Of a stretch of DNA of 64,000 bases, positions 8,189 to 17,350 are shown piece by piece. This stretch comes from Pseudomonas entomophila L48 (GTDB lineage: Bacteria > Pseudomonadota > Gammaproteobacteria > Pseudomonadales > Pseudomonadaceae): positions 1,628,001 through 1,692,000 of the forward strand of contig NC_008027.1 of assembly GCF_000026105.1 (NCBI RefSeq). Direction: 5' to 3'. How positions within the stretch are numbered: the stretch's first letter is position 1; every line of letters starts with the position of its first letter. The notes beneath the pieces are model-generated. The model worked only from the letters and a program-made list of their open reading frames with translations, searched no databases and was not told where the DNA came from. A program made the position numbers and the translations under genes.

Positions 8189-9040
8189 CTACTTGAACCC
8201 TTCGACGATGTACTCGGCCATGCAGTCGGTGATTGGCGACTGGTTCTGCGTGTTGCGCAGCAGCATCACATTGGCCATGTGCAGCTGTGGCAAGCCTTCC
8301 TCCTCACCGAGCATGCGCAGGTCTTCACCCACCAGGCTGCGCAACTGTGCGGTCACCGCCAGCCCGGCGCTGACAATGGCGAAGATCGCCGCCAGGCTCG
8401 GGCTGGTATAGGCGATGCGGTACTCGATGCCGCGCTGCTCCAGCGCGTTGCAGGTCCAGGCGCGGCAGAAGCAGTCGGTGTTGAACAGCGCCAGGGGCAT
8501 CGGCCGTTGCTCCTCTGGGCAAAAACCGTGTGCCGCGGCCCACACCAGGCGTTCCTGGCGCAGCATCTGGCCCACTTCGTTGCCCGGCTCGCGGGTGACG
8601 ATGGTCAGGTCCAGGTCCTGGCGCAGCATCAGTTGCTTGGAGGAGTCGCAGTGCACCTCGACATGGATCAGCGGGTAGTCCTGGGCAAAGCTGGCGAGGA
8701 TGGTCGGCAGGTAGCGCATGGCGTAGTCGTCCGGCGTACCGATGCGCACCACCCCGACCATGTGCGGCATGCGCAAGGTGTTGAACACCTCGCCATGCAG
8801 CTTGAGGATGCGCCGGGCATAGCCCAGCAGCACTTGGCCCTCGGCGGTCAGGCGCACCTGGCGGCCCTCGCGCTCGAACAGCTGGCGCTGCAGGATGTCC
8901 TCCTCCAGGCGCTTCATCTGCATGCTGACTGCCGACTGCGTGCGGTTGACCACTTCGCCGGCGCGGGTGAAGCCACCTTGCTCGGCGATCGCGACAAAGG
9001 TGCGCAGCACGTCGGCGTCGAGACTCTGATACTGGGACAT
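8189..9040 (-). CDS. LysR-family transcriptional regulator
   Basis: The ATG at 9040 (MSQYQSLDADVLRTFVAIAE) gives 283 residues; the frame runs further upstream, but this is the family-typical start. The helix-turn-helix is at FTRAGEVVNRTQSAVSMQMKR, and the substrate-binding domain carries VRIGTPDDYAMRYLPTILASF. It resembles the Pseudomonas LysR proteins found beside DUF1127 genes, and here a DUF1127 gene diverges from it 94 bases away. Regulation of that small gene is plausible but not shown. Confidence 0.88.
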   Translation of the reverse strand: MSQYQSLDADVLRTFVAIAEQGGFTRAGEVVNRTQSAVSMQMKRLEEDILQRQLFEREGRQVRLTAEGQVLLGYARRILKLHGEVFNTLRMPHMVGVVRIGTPDDYAMRYLPTILASFAQDYPLIHVEVHCDSSKQLMLRQDLDLTIVTREPGNEVGQMLRQERLVWAAAHGFCPEEQRPMPLALFNTDCFCRAWTCNALEQRGIEYRIAYTSPSLAAIFAIVSAGLAVTAQLRSLVGEDLRMLGEEEGLPQLHMANVMLLRNTQNQSPITDCMAEYIVEGFK

Positions 9041-9133
9041 TGCATCAATCTCCGAGATGCATGGCATCAGAAACATTCGTTGGATTGATCTTAGGCCTGG
9101 GACGAGACTGGAGCCATCCACAAGGAGGGCGTC

Positions 9134-9355
9134 ATGATGAAAGGTCATTTCAACGTTGCTCACCAGCCTGTGTCCACCTTGAACCACTGGCTGCACGGGG
9201 CCGGCGGGTTGCTGGTGCGCTGGTACGAGCTGCATCGCCAGCGTGATGAGCTGGCGCGCCTGAGCGATGCCACGCTGCACGACCTGGGGCTGTCGCGGGC
9301 CGATATCCAGCAGGAGGCCGAGCGGCATTTCTGGGAGGATCCGTTGCGTAAATGA
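9134..9355 (+). CDS. DUF1127 small protein
   Basis: This 73-residue protein ends in the DUF1127 (YjiS-like) motif: RWYELHRQRDELARLSD, then TLHDLGLSRADI. A strong AAGGAGG lies before ATGATG. In other bacteria such short Arg-rich proteins have been linked to RNA binding and to phosphate or C1 metabolism; nothing here settles the role. The LysR gene on the opposite strand is the likely regulator. Confidence 0.85.
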   Translation: MMKGHFNVAHQPVSTLNHWLHGAGGLLVRWYELHRQRDELARLSDATLHDLGLSRADIQQEAERHFWEDPLRK

Positions 9356-9369
9356 GAGAGGGCGGCCTC

Positions 9370-9450
9370 TTCGCGGCTGAAGCCGCTCCTACAGGTTCAC
9401 CGTTGCTTGCGGGCCATCGGTGAACCTGTAGGAGCGGCTTCAGCCGCGAA
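9370..9450. repeat. Perfect 33-base inverted repeat (REP pair, GCGGCTGAAGCCGC type)
   Basis: Arms 9370-9402 and 9418-9450 are perfect reverse complements over 33 bases, including the REP core CGGCTGAAGCCGCTCCTAC and a further GGTTCACCG. The 15-base spacer is unpaired. The core differs from the GCCGGCAAGCCGGC type found nearby. Confidence 0.93.
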
Positions 9451-9501
9451 TGCTATGGTGCATACACCAGAAGGGTCGCAGATCAACCGGAGGTTCATCC
9501 A

Positions 9502-10722
9502 TTGCCCCTCGAACTGTCCATCCAGCAGGCCCGCCGCCTGGCCTTGTCCGCCCAAGGCTTTGGCAAATCGCCCGACACCCCGGCCACCTTGGTTACCTTG
9601 AAACGCATGCTCCAGCGCCTTGGCGTGGTGCAGATCGACTCGGTCAATGCCTTGGTGCGTTCCCATTACCTGCCGCTGTTCTCCCGCCTGGGCGACTATT
9701 CGCCCGCTTTGCTCGATCAGCTCGCCTGGGGCAAACGGCGACAACGCCGGCTGTTTGAATACTGGGGGCACGAAGCCTCGCTATTACCGCTGGAGCTTTA
9801 CCCAGCCATGCGCTGGCGCATGGCCCATGCCCGCGAAGGCAAGGGCATCTATCGGCAACTGGCGACCTTCGGCCATGAGCGTCGTGATGTGATCGAGCGG
9901 GTAATGGCCGCCGTGCGCGACCAGGGCGCGCTGGGCGCGGGCAGCCTTTCGACCCGTGAGGAGCGGGCCGGCCCCTGGTGGGACTGGAGCGAAGAGAAGC
10001 ATGCACTGGAATGGCTGTTCGCTGCAGGCGAGGTCACCGTGGCCGGGCGCCGTGGCTTCGAGCGCCTCTACGACCTGCCGGAACGGGTTCTGCCCCCAGC
10101 CATTCTCGACCAGTCCCCCCCGGATGAGCGCGAGGCGCACCGGAGCCTGTTGTTGCACGCGGCCACTGCGCTGGGCGTGGCCACCGAACAGGACCTGCGC
10201 GATTACTTCCGCCTGTCACCGCAACAGAGCAAGGCCGCCGTCGCCGACCTGCTGGAAGAGGGGCATCTGCAGGCCTGCACGGTACAAGGCTGGAAACAGC
10301 CCGGCTACCTGGCGGGCACACCCCGAATACCCAGGCGCATCGCGGCCAGCGCCTTGCTCTCGCCGTTCGACTCGCTGGTCTGGGAGCGCAGCCGCACAGA
10401 ACGCCTGTTCGACTTCCGCTACCGCCTCGAAATCTACACCCCGGCGCACAAGCGGGTGTATGGCTACTACGTGTTGCCATTTCTCTACGACGAGCGCATC
10501 GCCGCACGCCTGGACCTGCGCGCCGAACGCGCCCAGGGACGCTTGGCGGTGCATGCGGTGCACGAGGAACACGTGGGGCTGAACGAGGAGGGCTACCAGG
10601 CACTGGCCACGGAATTGTGGCGCCTGGCGGGTTGGCTGGGCCTGGAGCAGGTGCAACTGAACTGCCCCCGCACGGAGGGCAGTCGGCTGCGTCAGGTGTT
10701 GCTCAGCGGCGCACCTGCTTGA
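9502..10722 (+). CDS. YcaQ-family DNA glycosylase (winged-helix, HTH_42)
   Basis: The start is TTG at 9502, with CCGGAGG about 8 bases upstream, giving 406 residues. The family signature QID (Q44 and D46 in [19 protein letters not shown]) is the Q-x-D catalytic motif of interstrand-crosslink glycosylase YcaQ/AlkX. Downstream come the family blocks [10 protein letters not shown] and [21 protein letters not shown]. It probably unhooks DNA interstrand crosslinks formed by alkylating agents. The last 20 bases overlap the convergent DAHP synthase gene. Confidence 0.88.
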   Translation: MPLELSIQQARRLALSAQGFGKSPDTPATLVTLKRMLQRLGVVQIDSVNALVRSHYLPLFSRLGDYSPALLDQLAWGKRRQRRLFEYWGHEASLLPLELYPAMRWRMAHAREGKGIYRQLATFGHERRDVIERVMAAVRDQGALGAGSLSTREERAGPWWDWSEEKHALEWLFAAGEVTVAGRRGFERLYDLPERVLPPAILDQSPPDEREAHRSLLLHAATALGVATEQDLRDYFRLSPQQSKAAVADLLEEGHLQACTVQGWKQPGYLAGTPRIPRRIAASALLSPFDSLVWERSRTERLFDFRYRLEIYTPAHKRVYGYYVLPFLYDERIAARLDLRAERAQGRLAVHAVHEEHVGLNEEGYQALATELWRLAGWLGLEQVQLNCPRTEGSRLRQVLLSGAPA

Positions 10723-12049
10723 GGGTTTCGGCGATCAGGAAGGCCAGTTCCAGCGACTGGTCGGCGTTCATGCGCGGGTCGCAGTGGGTGTGGTAGCGGT
10801 CGGACAGGGCATCCTCGGTGATCGGGCGGGCACCGCCGATGCACTCGGTGACGTTCTGCCCGGTCATCTCGATATGGATGCCACCGGCATGGCTGCCCTC
10901 GGCCTGGTGCACCTGGAAGAACTGCTTCACTTCGTCGAGAATCTGCGCGAAGTCACGGGTCTTGTAGCCGCTGCTGGCCTTGATGGTGTTGCCGTGCATC
11001 GGGTCGGAACTCCACAGCACCTGGCGCCCCTCGCGCTGGACGGTGCGGATCAGCCCCGGCAGGTGGTCGCCGACCTTGCCGGCGCCCATGCGCACGATCA
11101 GGTTGAGACGGCCCGGGTCGTTGTCCGGGTTGAGCACGTCGATCAGGCGGATCAACTCCTCAGTATTCATGCTCGGGCCGACCTTTACCCCGATCGGGTT
11201 GTGCACGCCGCGCAGGAACTCGACATGGGCGCCGTCGAGCTGGCGGGTGCGGTCGCCGATCCACAGCATGTGCGCCGAGCAGTCGTAGTAGTCGCCGGTC
11301 AGGCTGTCGCGGCGCACGAAGGCTTCTTCATAGTTGAGCAGCAGCGCTTCGTGGGCGGTGAAGAAACTGGTCTCGCGCAGTTGCGGCGCGGTGTCCAAAC
11401 CGCAGGCGCGCATGAACGCCAGGGTTTCGTCGATGCGGTTGGCCAACTGGTGGTACTTGTCGGCCAGCGCCGAATTGGCGATGAAGTCCAGGTTCCACTT
11501 GTGCACCTGGTGCAGGTCGGCGAAACCGCCCTGGGCGAAGGCGCGCAGCAGGTTGAGGCTGGCGGTGGCCTGGTGGTAGGCCTGCAGCAGGCGTTCGGGG
11601 TCGGGGATGCGGCTGGCGGCGTCGAAGCCGATGCCGTTGACGATGTCGCCACGGTAGGCGGGCAGGGTGACGTCGCCGATGGTCTCATCGCCCGCGGAGC
11701 GCGGCTTGGCGAACTGGCCCGCCATGCGCCCGACCTTGACCACCGGGCAGCCGGCGGCGAAGGTCATGACAATGGCCATCTGCAGCAGCACCTTGAAGGT
11801 GTCGCGGATCTTCGCCGCCGAGAACTCGGCGAAGCTTTCGGCGCAGTCGCCGCCCTGCAGGAGGAAGGCCCGGCCCTGGGTGACCTCGGCGAACTGCCGG
11901 CGCAGCTCACGGGCCTCGCCGGCGAACACCAGCGGCGGATAGCTGGCCAGCGTCTGCTCCACCTTCAGCAGGTGGGCGGCGTCGGGGTAGGTCGGTTGCT
12001 GCTGGATCGGCAAGGCGCGCCAGCTGTCGGGGGTCCAGGGTTGGGTCAT
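10703..12049 (-). CDS. Class II 3-deoxy-7-phosphoheptulonate (DAHP) synthase
   Basis: The ATG at 12049 gives 448 residues, the normal length for class II (plant-type) DAHP synthase. Landmarks are [17 protein letters not shown] at the start, [46 protein letters not shown] in two pieces, [17 protein letters not shown] and [15 protein letters not shown]. It condenses PEP with erythrose-4-phosphate as the first step of the shikimate pathway, using a divalent metal. The C-terminal end overlaps the ycaQ-like gene by 20 bases on the other strand. It stands alone, as class II enzymes often do in Pseudomonas. Confidence 0.95.
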   Translation of the reverse strand: MTQPWTPDSWRALPIQQQPTYPDAAHLLKVEQTLASYPPLVFAGEARELRRQFAEVTQGRAFLLQGGDCAESFAEFSAAKIRDTFKVLLQMAIVMTFAAGCPVVKVGRMAGQFAKPRSAGDETIGDVTLPAYRGDIVNGIGFDAASRIPDPERLLQAYHQATASLNLLRAFAQGGFADLHQVHKWNLDFIANSALADKYHQLANRIDETLAFMRACGLDTAPQLRETSFFTAHEALLLNYEEAFVRRDSLTGDYYDCSAHMLWIGDRTRQLDGAHVEFLRGVHNPIGVKVGPSMNTEELIRLIDVLNPDNDPGRLNLIVRMGAGKVGDHLPGLIRTVQREGRQVLWSSDPMHGNTIKASSGYKTRDFAQILDEVKQFFQVHQAEGSHAGGIHIEMTGQNVTECIGGARPITEDALSDRYHTHCDPRMNADQSLELAFLIAETLKQVRR

Positions 12050-12168
12050 CGAATGCTCTATCCATAAGTGTCGTTTCGGGCGTACCTGCCATGGTACCGC
12101 TGGCGGTGCGCTTGTTGCACCACCGGCATTGGCGGACAATACGCGTTTTGCGCGGGCAGGTGGTAGGG

Positions 12169-12924
12169 ATGGCGATGGAGCGAGAAGAGCGGTTGCTGGC
12201 CCGGGTCGAAGATGCCTTTGGCGTGATCAGCGTGTACGAGGTGGAGGATTACCGTTTCCTCGAGTTCGGTGACGCCATCGAGCAGAGCTGCACCTTCGTC
12301 GCCGACCCGAGCTGGCTGGAGTACGACTACACCCGCGCAATGCTGGTCGGCGCGCTGTGCCATGAGCAGCCCGAGAGCGCGCTGTTCCTGGGGCTGGGTG
12401 CCGGCACACTGACGCAAGCCTGCCTGAAGTTCCTGCCGCTGGAGGACGTCGAGGCCATTGAACTGCGCCCGGACGTGCCACGCCTGGCCATGGAGTACAT
12501 GGGGCTGGACGACGACCCGCGCCTTTACGTGCGGGTGGGCGATGCCATCGAGCTGTTGCCCACGGCAGAGAAGACCGACCTGCTGTTCGTCGACCTGTAT
12601 ACCGACACCGGGCCTGGGGTCGGGCACCTGGCCTGGGGCTTCCTGGAGAACTGCCAGAAGCAGCTCAACCCCGGTGGCTGGCTGGTGATCAACCAGTGGG
12701 CAGGGGATGATGGCCGGCCATTGGGGGCGGCGTTGTTGCGTGGCCTGTATCACCGGCACTACTGGGAGCTGCCGGTGAAGGAGGGTAACGTGATCCTGCT
12801 GGTGCCGGCCGATCTCGATCAAACGCTGGATGTCGACGGGCTGCGGGCCCGGGCCGAAGCGTTGGCACCGCGGTTGGGGTATTCGCTGGAGTACCTGATC
12901 AAAGAGGTTCGCCCGGCGACCTGA
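12169..12924 (+). CDS. Spermidine synthase-like SAM-dependent protein
   Basis: The ATG at 12169, or the next one at 12175, gives about 250 residues; GGTAGGG just upstream favours 12175 by spacing. The core has the Rossmann-like methyltransferase fold: [18 protein letters not shown] is the nucleotide loop and [10 protein letters not shown] the acidic strand, with [11 protein letters not shown] beyond. This is the polyamine synthase/spermidine synthase-like branch. Many Pseudomonas copies lack proof of polyamine activity, so the substrate is open. The gene diverges from DAHP synthase. Confidence 0.78.
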   Translation: MAMEREERLLARVEDAFGVISVYEVEDYRFLEFGDAIEQSCTFVADPSWLEYDYTRAMLVGALCHEQPESALFLGLGAGTLTQACLKFLPLEDVEAIELRPDVPRLAMEYMGLDDDPRLYVRVGDAIELLPTAEKTDLLFVDLYTDTGPGVGHLAWGFLENCQKQLNPGGWLVINQWAGDDGRPLGAALLRGLYHRHYWELPVKEGNVILLVPADLDQTLDVDGLRARAEALAPRLGYSLEYLIKEVRPAT

Positions 12925-12940
12925 GTCGCGCGTTCCCCTT

Positions 12941-12964
12941 GTAGGAGCCGGCTTGCCGGCGAAC
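12941..12964. repeat. Single REP element
   Basis: GTAGGAGCCGGCTTGCCGGC plus GAAC lies 17 bases after the stop of the spermidine-synthase-like gene and has no opposite partner. Confidence 0.87.
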
Positions 12965-13054
12965 AGCGGTGGAACGATTCAGCGCCTCAGAAAGGGTGGC
13001 CACCTAATGGCCCTTTTGCTCGAAATATTTCTCACGGTTTTCACCAGATTCGGG

Positions 13055-13060
13055 TATAGT
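13055..13060 (+). promoter_or_regulatory. Likely -10 box of deaD
   Basis: TATAGT, followed by a GC-rich discriminator ACGCGCCGG, lies in the AT-rich stretch before deaD. The -35 region (TCACGG at 17-base spacing) is poor. Start of transcription near 13067 would give a leader of about 210 nt. Confidence 0.5.
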
Positions 13061-13066
13061 ACGCGC

Positions 13067-13278
13067 CGGTCTTTTAGCGGACCTCAAAATCAGGTGGTGC
13101 AAATCCTCCGAATCCAGCTTCGGCTGCGCGTCCGCTAGGCGGACCTTCCCAAGACGTTCCTATTTCAATCGTTTTCGCAAATCCCCGCCGCCAAAGCTGC
13201 CTGGGTGACCGTTTGGTCTTTCAAGGCATGTGCAGCTTTGGAGCATGGGTCTTTGCGGATGCACCTAGAGGCAGACCC
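13067..13278 (+). promoter_or_regulatory. Structured 5' leader of deaD
   Basis: This stretch of about 210 bases holds no gene but several exact inverted repeats. (1) TAGCGGAC (13075-13082) pairs with GTCCGCTA (13130-13137) around a UUCG hairpin CAGC-TTCG-GCTG (13115-13126); the same GTCCGC can instead pair with GCGGAC at 13139-13144. (2) CCAAAGCTGC (13191-13200) pairs with GCAGCTTTGG (13232-13241) around GACC-GTTT-GGTC. (3) ATGGGTCT (13245-13252) pairs with AGACCCAT (13273-13280), which includes the first two bases of the deaD start codon and holds AGAGG in the loop. This suggests control by RNA folding, for instance autoregulation by the helicase or a cold response. Confidence 0.65.
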
Positions 13279-14967
13279 ATGACCCAGGAAACCGGCGGAT
13301 TCGCCGCTCTCGAACTCAATCCGAACATCGTTGCTGCCGTCCTGGCCACCGGCTATGAAGAGCCGTCGGCCATTCAGCAACAGTCGATCCCGATCATCCT
13401 CGCCGGTCATGACATGATCGGCCAGGCGCAGACTGGCACCGGCAAGACCGCTGCCTTCGCCCTGCCGATCCTCAACAAGATCGACGTGAGCAAGCGCGAA
13501 CCGCAAGCCCTGATCCTGGCGCCAACCCGTGAGTTGGCGCTGCAAGTAGCCACCGCTTTCGAAACCTACGCCAAGCAGATGCCGGGCGTTAACGTGGTGG
13601 CCGTGTACGGTGGTGCCCCGATGGGCCCACAACTGCGTGCCATTCGCAATGGCGCGCAGATCGTCGTCGCCACCCCGGGCCGCCTGTGCGACCACCTGCG
13701 TCGTGACGAGAAAGTCCTGTCCACCGTGCAGTACCTGGTACTGGACGAAGCCGACGAAATGCTCAAGCTGGGCTTCATGGACGACCTCGAAGTGATCTTC
13801 GACGCCATCCCCGCCTCGCGCCAGACCGTGCTGTTCTCCGCCACCCTGCCGTCGTCGATCCGTTCGATCGCCGAACGTCACCTGCGCGAGCCCAAGCACG
13901 TCAAGATCCAGAGCAAGACGCAAACCGTCACCGCGATCGACCAGGCCCACCTGATGGTCCACGCCGACCAGAAGATCCCGGCCGTGCTGCGCCTGCTGGA
14001 AGTGGAAGAGTTCGACGCGCTGATCGCCTTCGTGCGTACCAAGCAAGCCACCCTGGACCTGGCCGCCGCGCTGGAAGCCAAGGGCTACAAGGCTGCCGCG
14101 CTGAACGGCGACATCGCCCAGAACCAGCGTGAGCGCGTGATCGACTCGCTCAAGGATGGCCGCCTGGACATCGTCGTCGCCACCGACGTCGCCGCCCGTG
14201 GCCTGGACGTACCGCGCATCACCCACGTGTTCAACGTCGACATGCCGTACGACCCGGAGTCCTACGTGCACCGTATCGGCCGTACCGGCCGTGCCGGTCG
14301 CGAAGGCCGTGCGCTGCTGCTGGTCACCCCGCGTGAGCGCCGCATGCTGCAGGTCATCGAGCGCGTCACCGGGCAGAAGGTCGCCGAAGCGCGCCTGCCG
14401 AACGCCCAGGCCGTGCTGGATGCCCGCATCAAGAAGCTGACCAACAGCCTGGCGCCGCTGGTAGCCGAAGCGGAAGCCACCCATGGCGAGCTGTTCGACC
14501 GCCTGACCGCTGCCCTGGGTTGCAGCCCGCGCGCACTGTCCGCCGCCCTGCTGCGCAAGGCCACCAATGGCCAGGCGCTGGACCTCGCTACCGTCGAGCG
14601 CGAGCAGCCGCTGGTACCGACCTACACCCCGCGCGAGCGCAGCGGTGAGCGTACTGAGCGTGGTGAGCGCAGCGACCGTGGCGACCGTGGTGACCGCGAG
14701 CGTCGCGCGCCGATGCCGCTGGCCGAAGGCCGCGTGCGTTGCCGTACCGCCCTGGGTGCCCGTGACGGCATCGCCGCCAAGAACCTGCTGGGCGCGATCC
14801 TCAACGAGGGTGGCCTGGCCCGCGACGCCATCGGCCGCATCCAGGTGCGTGACAGCTTCAGCCTGATCGAGCTGCCGGAAGATGGCCTGGAGCGTCTGCT
14901 GACCAAGCTCAAGGACACCCGCGTGGCCGGCAAGCAGCTGAAGCTGCGTCGCTACCGCGAGGATTGA
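13279..14967 (+). CDS. deaD: Cold-shock DEAD-box RNA helicase DeaD/CsdA
   Basis: The 562-residue protein has the full DEAD-box core: AQTGTGKT near residue 50, PTRELALQ, TPGR, LDEADEML near residue 155, SATLP, ATDVAARGLDVP and HRIGRTGRAGREG near residue 335. After a low-complexity Arg/Gly/Glu linker (SGERTERGERSDRGDRGDR) comes a DbpA-type RNA-binding domain (RTALGARDGIAAKNLLGAI). It unwinds structured RNA in ribosome assembly and mRNA turnover, mainly at low temperature. The ATG at 13279 has AGAGG 7 bases upstream; the frame opens earlier at 13213, but that start would lie inside the leader hairpins. A terminator follows. Confidence 0.95.
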   Translation: MTQETGGFAALELNPNIVAAVLATGYEEPSAIQQQSIPIILAGHDMIGQAQTGTGKTAAFALPILNKIDVSKREPQALILAPTRELALQVATAFETYAKQMPGVNVVAVYGGAPMGPQLRAIRNGAQIVVATPGRLCDHLRRDEKVLSTVQYLVLDEADEMLKLGFMDDLEVIFDAIPASRQTVLFSATLPSSIRSIAERHLREPKHVKIQSKTQTVTAIDQAHLMVHADQKIPAVLRLLEVEEFDALIAFVRTKQATLDLAAALEAKGYKAAALNGDIAQNQRERVIDSLKDGRLDIVVATDVAARGLDVPRITHVFNVDMPYDPESYVHRIGRTGRAGREGRALLLVTPRERRMLQVIERVTGQKVAEARLPNAQAVLDARIKKLTNSLAPLVAEAEATHGELFDRLTAALGCSPRALSAALLRKATNGQALDLATVEREQPLVPTYTPRERSGERTERGERSDRGDRGDRERRAPMPLAEGRVRCRTALGARDGIAAKNLLGAILNEGGLARDAIGRIQVRDSFSLIELPEDGLERLLTKLKDTRVAGKQLKLRRYRED

Positions 14968-14983
14968 TCCTGGCGCTGCAATG

Positions 14984-15018
14984 AAAAAATCCCCGGCCTT
15001 GGTCGGGGATTTTTTTTG
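14984..15018 (+). terminator. Rho-independent terminator of deaD
   Basis: AAAAAATCCCCGGCC-TT-GGTCGGGGAT with one G-U pair is followed by eight T, 17 bases after the deaD stop. Confidence 0.92.
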
Positions 15019-15057
15019 GCTTGGCGGGTGATCGTCTTGGGGTTTGAGGTGGTGCGC

Positions 15058-15089
15058 AGATCGAGCGCCGCCGGCGCGGCGCTCGATCT
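15058..15089. repeat. Palindrome of a second family (ATCGAGCGCCGC type)
   Basis: The 14-base arms AGATCGAGCGCCGC and GCGGCGCTCGATCT flank a CGGC loop. The same core recurs at 43186-43213 and, spread apart, at 24713-24853. It is distinct from the GTAGGAGC REP family. Confidence 0.85.
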
Positions 15090-15168
15090 CGAACGCGCTG
15101 TAAATCTTGTGACAAGCCCATGCCTACCAAAAAATCCACGCCCCTGCAGCTTCACGAAGCGCCATCTT

Positions 15169-17347
15169 TCAGATGAGGTCCAGAGGGTCGTCCAGGCTGG
15201 CGAGGATCTGTTCGTAAGTCACCACTTCGATGTCCGGCAGCTTTGGCTTGATCTCGGTCGGGGCCTGGGCCAGCAGTTCCAGGCGCTGGTTCCTCGGGTG
15301 CGCCTGCCAGCGGGCCAGGGCCTCTGCGAGTTGCGGCTGGCCAGCCAGGGAGCCGTACACGTCCTTTTCGCTGATGGGCCTGTGGCGCAAGGTGGCCATG
15401 CGCTGGCGGGTGGCCTGGATCTGCTCCATCTCGTGGCTGAGCATGCCGAGTTCGAGGGCCCGGCGCGCCGGCTGGGTGCGCAGGAGGGTGGCGTGGCGTT
15501 TGGCGAACTGTGCCCTGATCGCCTCCAGGGTTTCGTCGATCAACGTGAGTTCGCGCAGGGTCACCGCCGGGGTCTGGCTGCCCAGGGCCTGCTGGTAGCG
15601 GCGCAAGGTCGCCCAGCAGCCGGGGACATAGCTGGCGACCATGGTGTGGTCGCCAGCCCCAAGCATCTGGCCAAGCAAGGCCCGCTCCGGAAGCCCGTTC
15701 TCGGTGTTCAGCACGCGGTTGCACAAGCCGCGCTCGGTGATGGCCTGGCAACCGGGCGACCAGAGGATCGCCGAGCGCTCGCCACCGACGAAATGCACCG
15801 GCATGAAATGCCAAAGCTTGCCGTGGTGCTCGTATTGCTCGCCATCACGGTTCACCAGCCCTGCCTGCAGCATGTCGAGGCCGAACGGTGCGCGGGCCAG
15901 GGTGGCGAGCAGGCCGGCCTTGAGCACGTCCCAGCGGGTGTTCAGCCAGGGCGGTGGAAGGCTGGGCACCGGGTCGTTGGCGAAGACGACCCGGTGGTGG
16001 ACCAGGTCGGCGGCGCCATTCATGAAGGAGGTGTCGCCGGCGCGTGGGGCGCCGTAGGTGTAGAGCTGGAGGGTGAGGCCGGGGGTAGAGCGGCGTAGCA
16101 TTTCGGCGAGCAGCAATGCTACGGCGCCGCCGAGGCTATGGCCGCAGATGAACAGTTGTTGGGATTGGTGAAACCTGCGGAGGTAGAGGGTGGCGAATTG
16201 GTAGGCCTTCTGGGCCGATTCGTAGAAGCCCCGATGCACTTGCCCATTGCCCTCTTTGAAAGGCACTTGCATTGCATCGACATCGCGTATGACGTCTTCG
16301 GGAATTTCGCTGGTGCCGCGAATGGCGATCACCATCACTTCGGCATTGTGGGTGATGAACGCCTGGGTATCGGTGGCGTCGCTGTCGCCTCTGTCGTCAA
16401 GGAAATGGATGTTGGCGGGGTTCTCCTGATCTTTTCCCAATGCCGGGTCGTTGGCAGCGTATAGCCCGGGATCGAAAGGCACGATCTCCCAACGTTCGGA
16501 ATAAGGGACCTCTTCGTACAGTGGGAAGCACTCCTGCTGCTGGGAGGCATCCACGCGCCAGATTTCCTTGGAACTGGCCAGGGCTTCGCCAAACCAGTTA
16601 CCCATGGTTGGCACATGGGGGAAGCTGACTGTGGGCGCTAGCACGGGATGCTCGGCCGGTTCCTGGCCGAAGGGGTTGTAGCTGAGTGTTGCCATCAAGG
16701 CCAACTGGTACAGGTTCAGTGCACAGAATGCAGGGTCGAACGACAGCATCGGTCTGAGTGCCCGCAGCGGGCGCACCTCCAGTACGGTGTGCTTGCCTGG
16801 CATCAGCCCGACGCCGTATCGGCCATGTTCCTCCATGAGCACATTGATGGCTTTTTGGGGGGGGGAAGGCGCGTGCGGACAGGGGCGGGAGATGACTGTT
16901 ATGGCGGACGAGCTCTCGGACTTCCACTTGATAGAAGTGGTCAGCGTGGGCTTGGGCTGGATTGCTGGTGGTTCTGGAGGCATCACGATTCAGGTGGCGG
17001 GTGTTCTCGGCGCGTACCTGAAGCTCGGTTATTTTCAAAGGATAGTCTTCACGCGTCCTTAAGGTTGTATGAATTTTGCTCTTTTCAGAAAATTCGTTTG
17101 TAAAAAGCAACGAGACTGGACCGATAAAGTGGTTATGTGCTTCGCCTTTGCCATTGGCATCTAAATAGCCACTATATTGCTCGCCTTCAATGTCGAATAT
17201 TTCAAAAAATATGCCGGCATAAGGCGTGCCATCCCCATTCTCGTCAACCAGCTGAAAGCTTGTCTGCTCTCCCCGGGTAGGGCAGGTCAGCATTATGCTA
17301 TTTAAGGGTGAAAGTAATTCCTCACTCAACTTGTTGCCTGTACTCAT
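15169..17347 (-). pseudogene. Type VI lipase effector (class 3 lipase, Tle-like), split by a +1 frameshift in a C9 tract
   Basis: Translation starts at the ATG at 17347 (AAGGAG 6 bases upstream; MSTGNKLSEELL). An N-terminal beta-rich domain (TSFQLVDENGDGTPYAG...) is typical of Pseudomonas Tle proteins. At the C9 run (plus strand 16857-16865) the frame is lost and the downstream lipase continues in the other frame (KAINVLMEEHGRYG to the stop at 15169). With eight C the product would be one protein of about 725 residues. The lipase part has the nucleophile elbow GHSLGGA, FANDPVPSLPPPW with the likely catalytic Asp, and GAGDHTM with the likely His. It probably hydrolyses membrane lipids of rival cells. 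It lies downstream of vgrG, a DUF4123 chaperone and immunity-like genes. Either it is a natural ON/OFF tract or the homopolymer was misread. Confidence 0.8.
16857..16865 (-). repeat. C9 homopolymer tract inside the lipase effector gene
   Basis: There are nine G on the plus strand (nine C on the coding strand), directly followed by five A. It is the exact point where the N-terminal and catalytic parts of the lipase fall into different frames. Lengths of 8 or 11 C restore one continuous frame. Confidence 0.9.
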
Positions 17348-17350
17348 TGG

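Noticed and set aside
13075..13137. tRNA or tRNA remnant before deaD
   Set aside because: The closing stem and a GGTGCAAATCC stretch look tRNA-like at first, but there is no D-arm, anticodon arm or T-loop consensus. A structured leader explains it better.
16853..16870. Programmed -1 frameshift at C CCA AAA in the lipase gene
   Set aside because: The heptamer is correctly phased, but a -1 slip leads into the third frame, not the lipase frame. Only a +1 (or -2) shift or a change in tract length joins the two parts.
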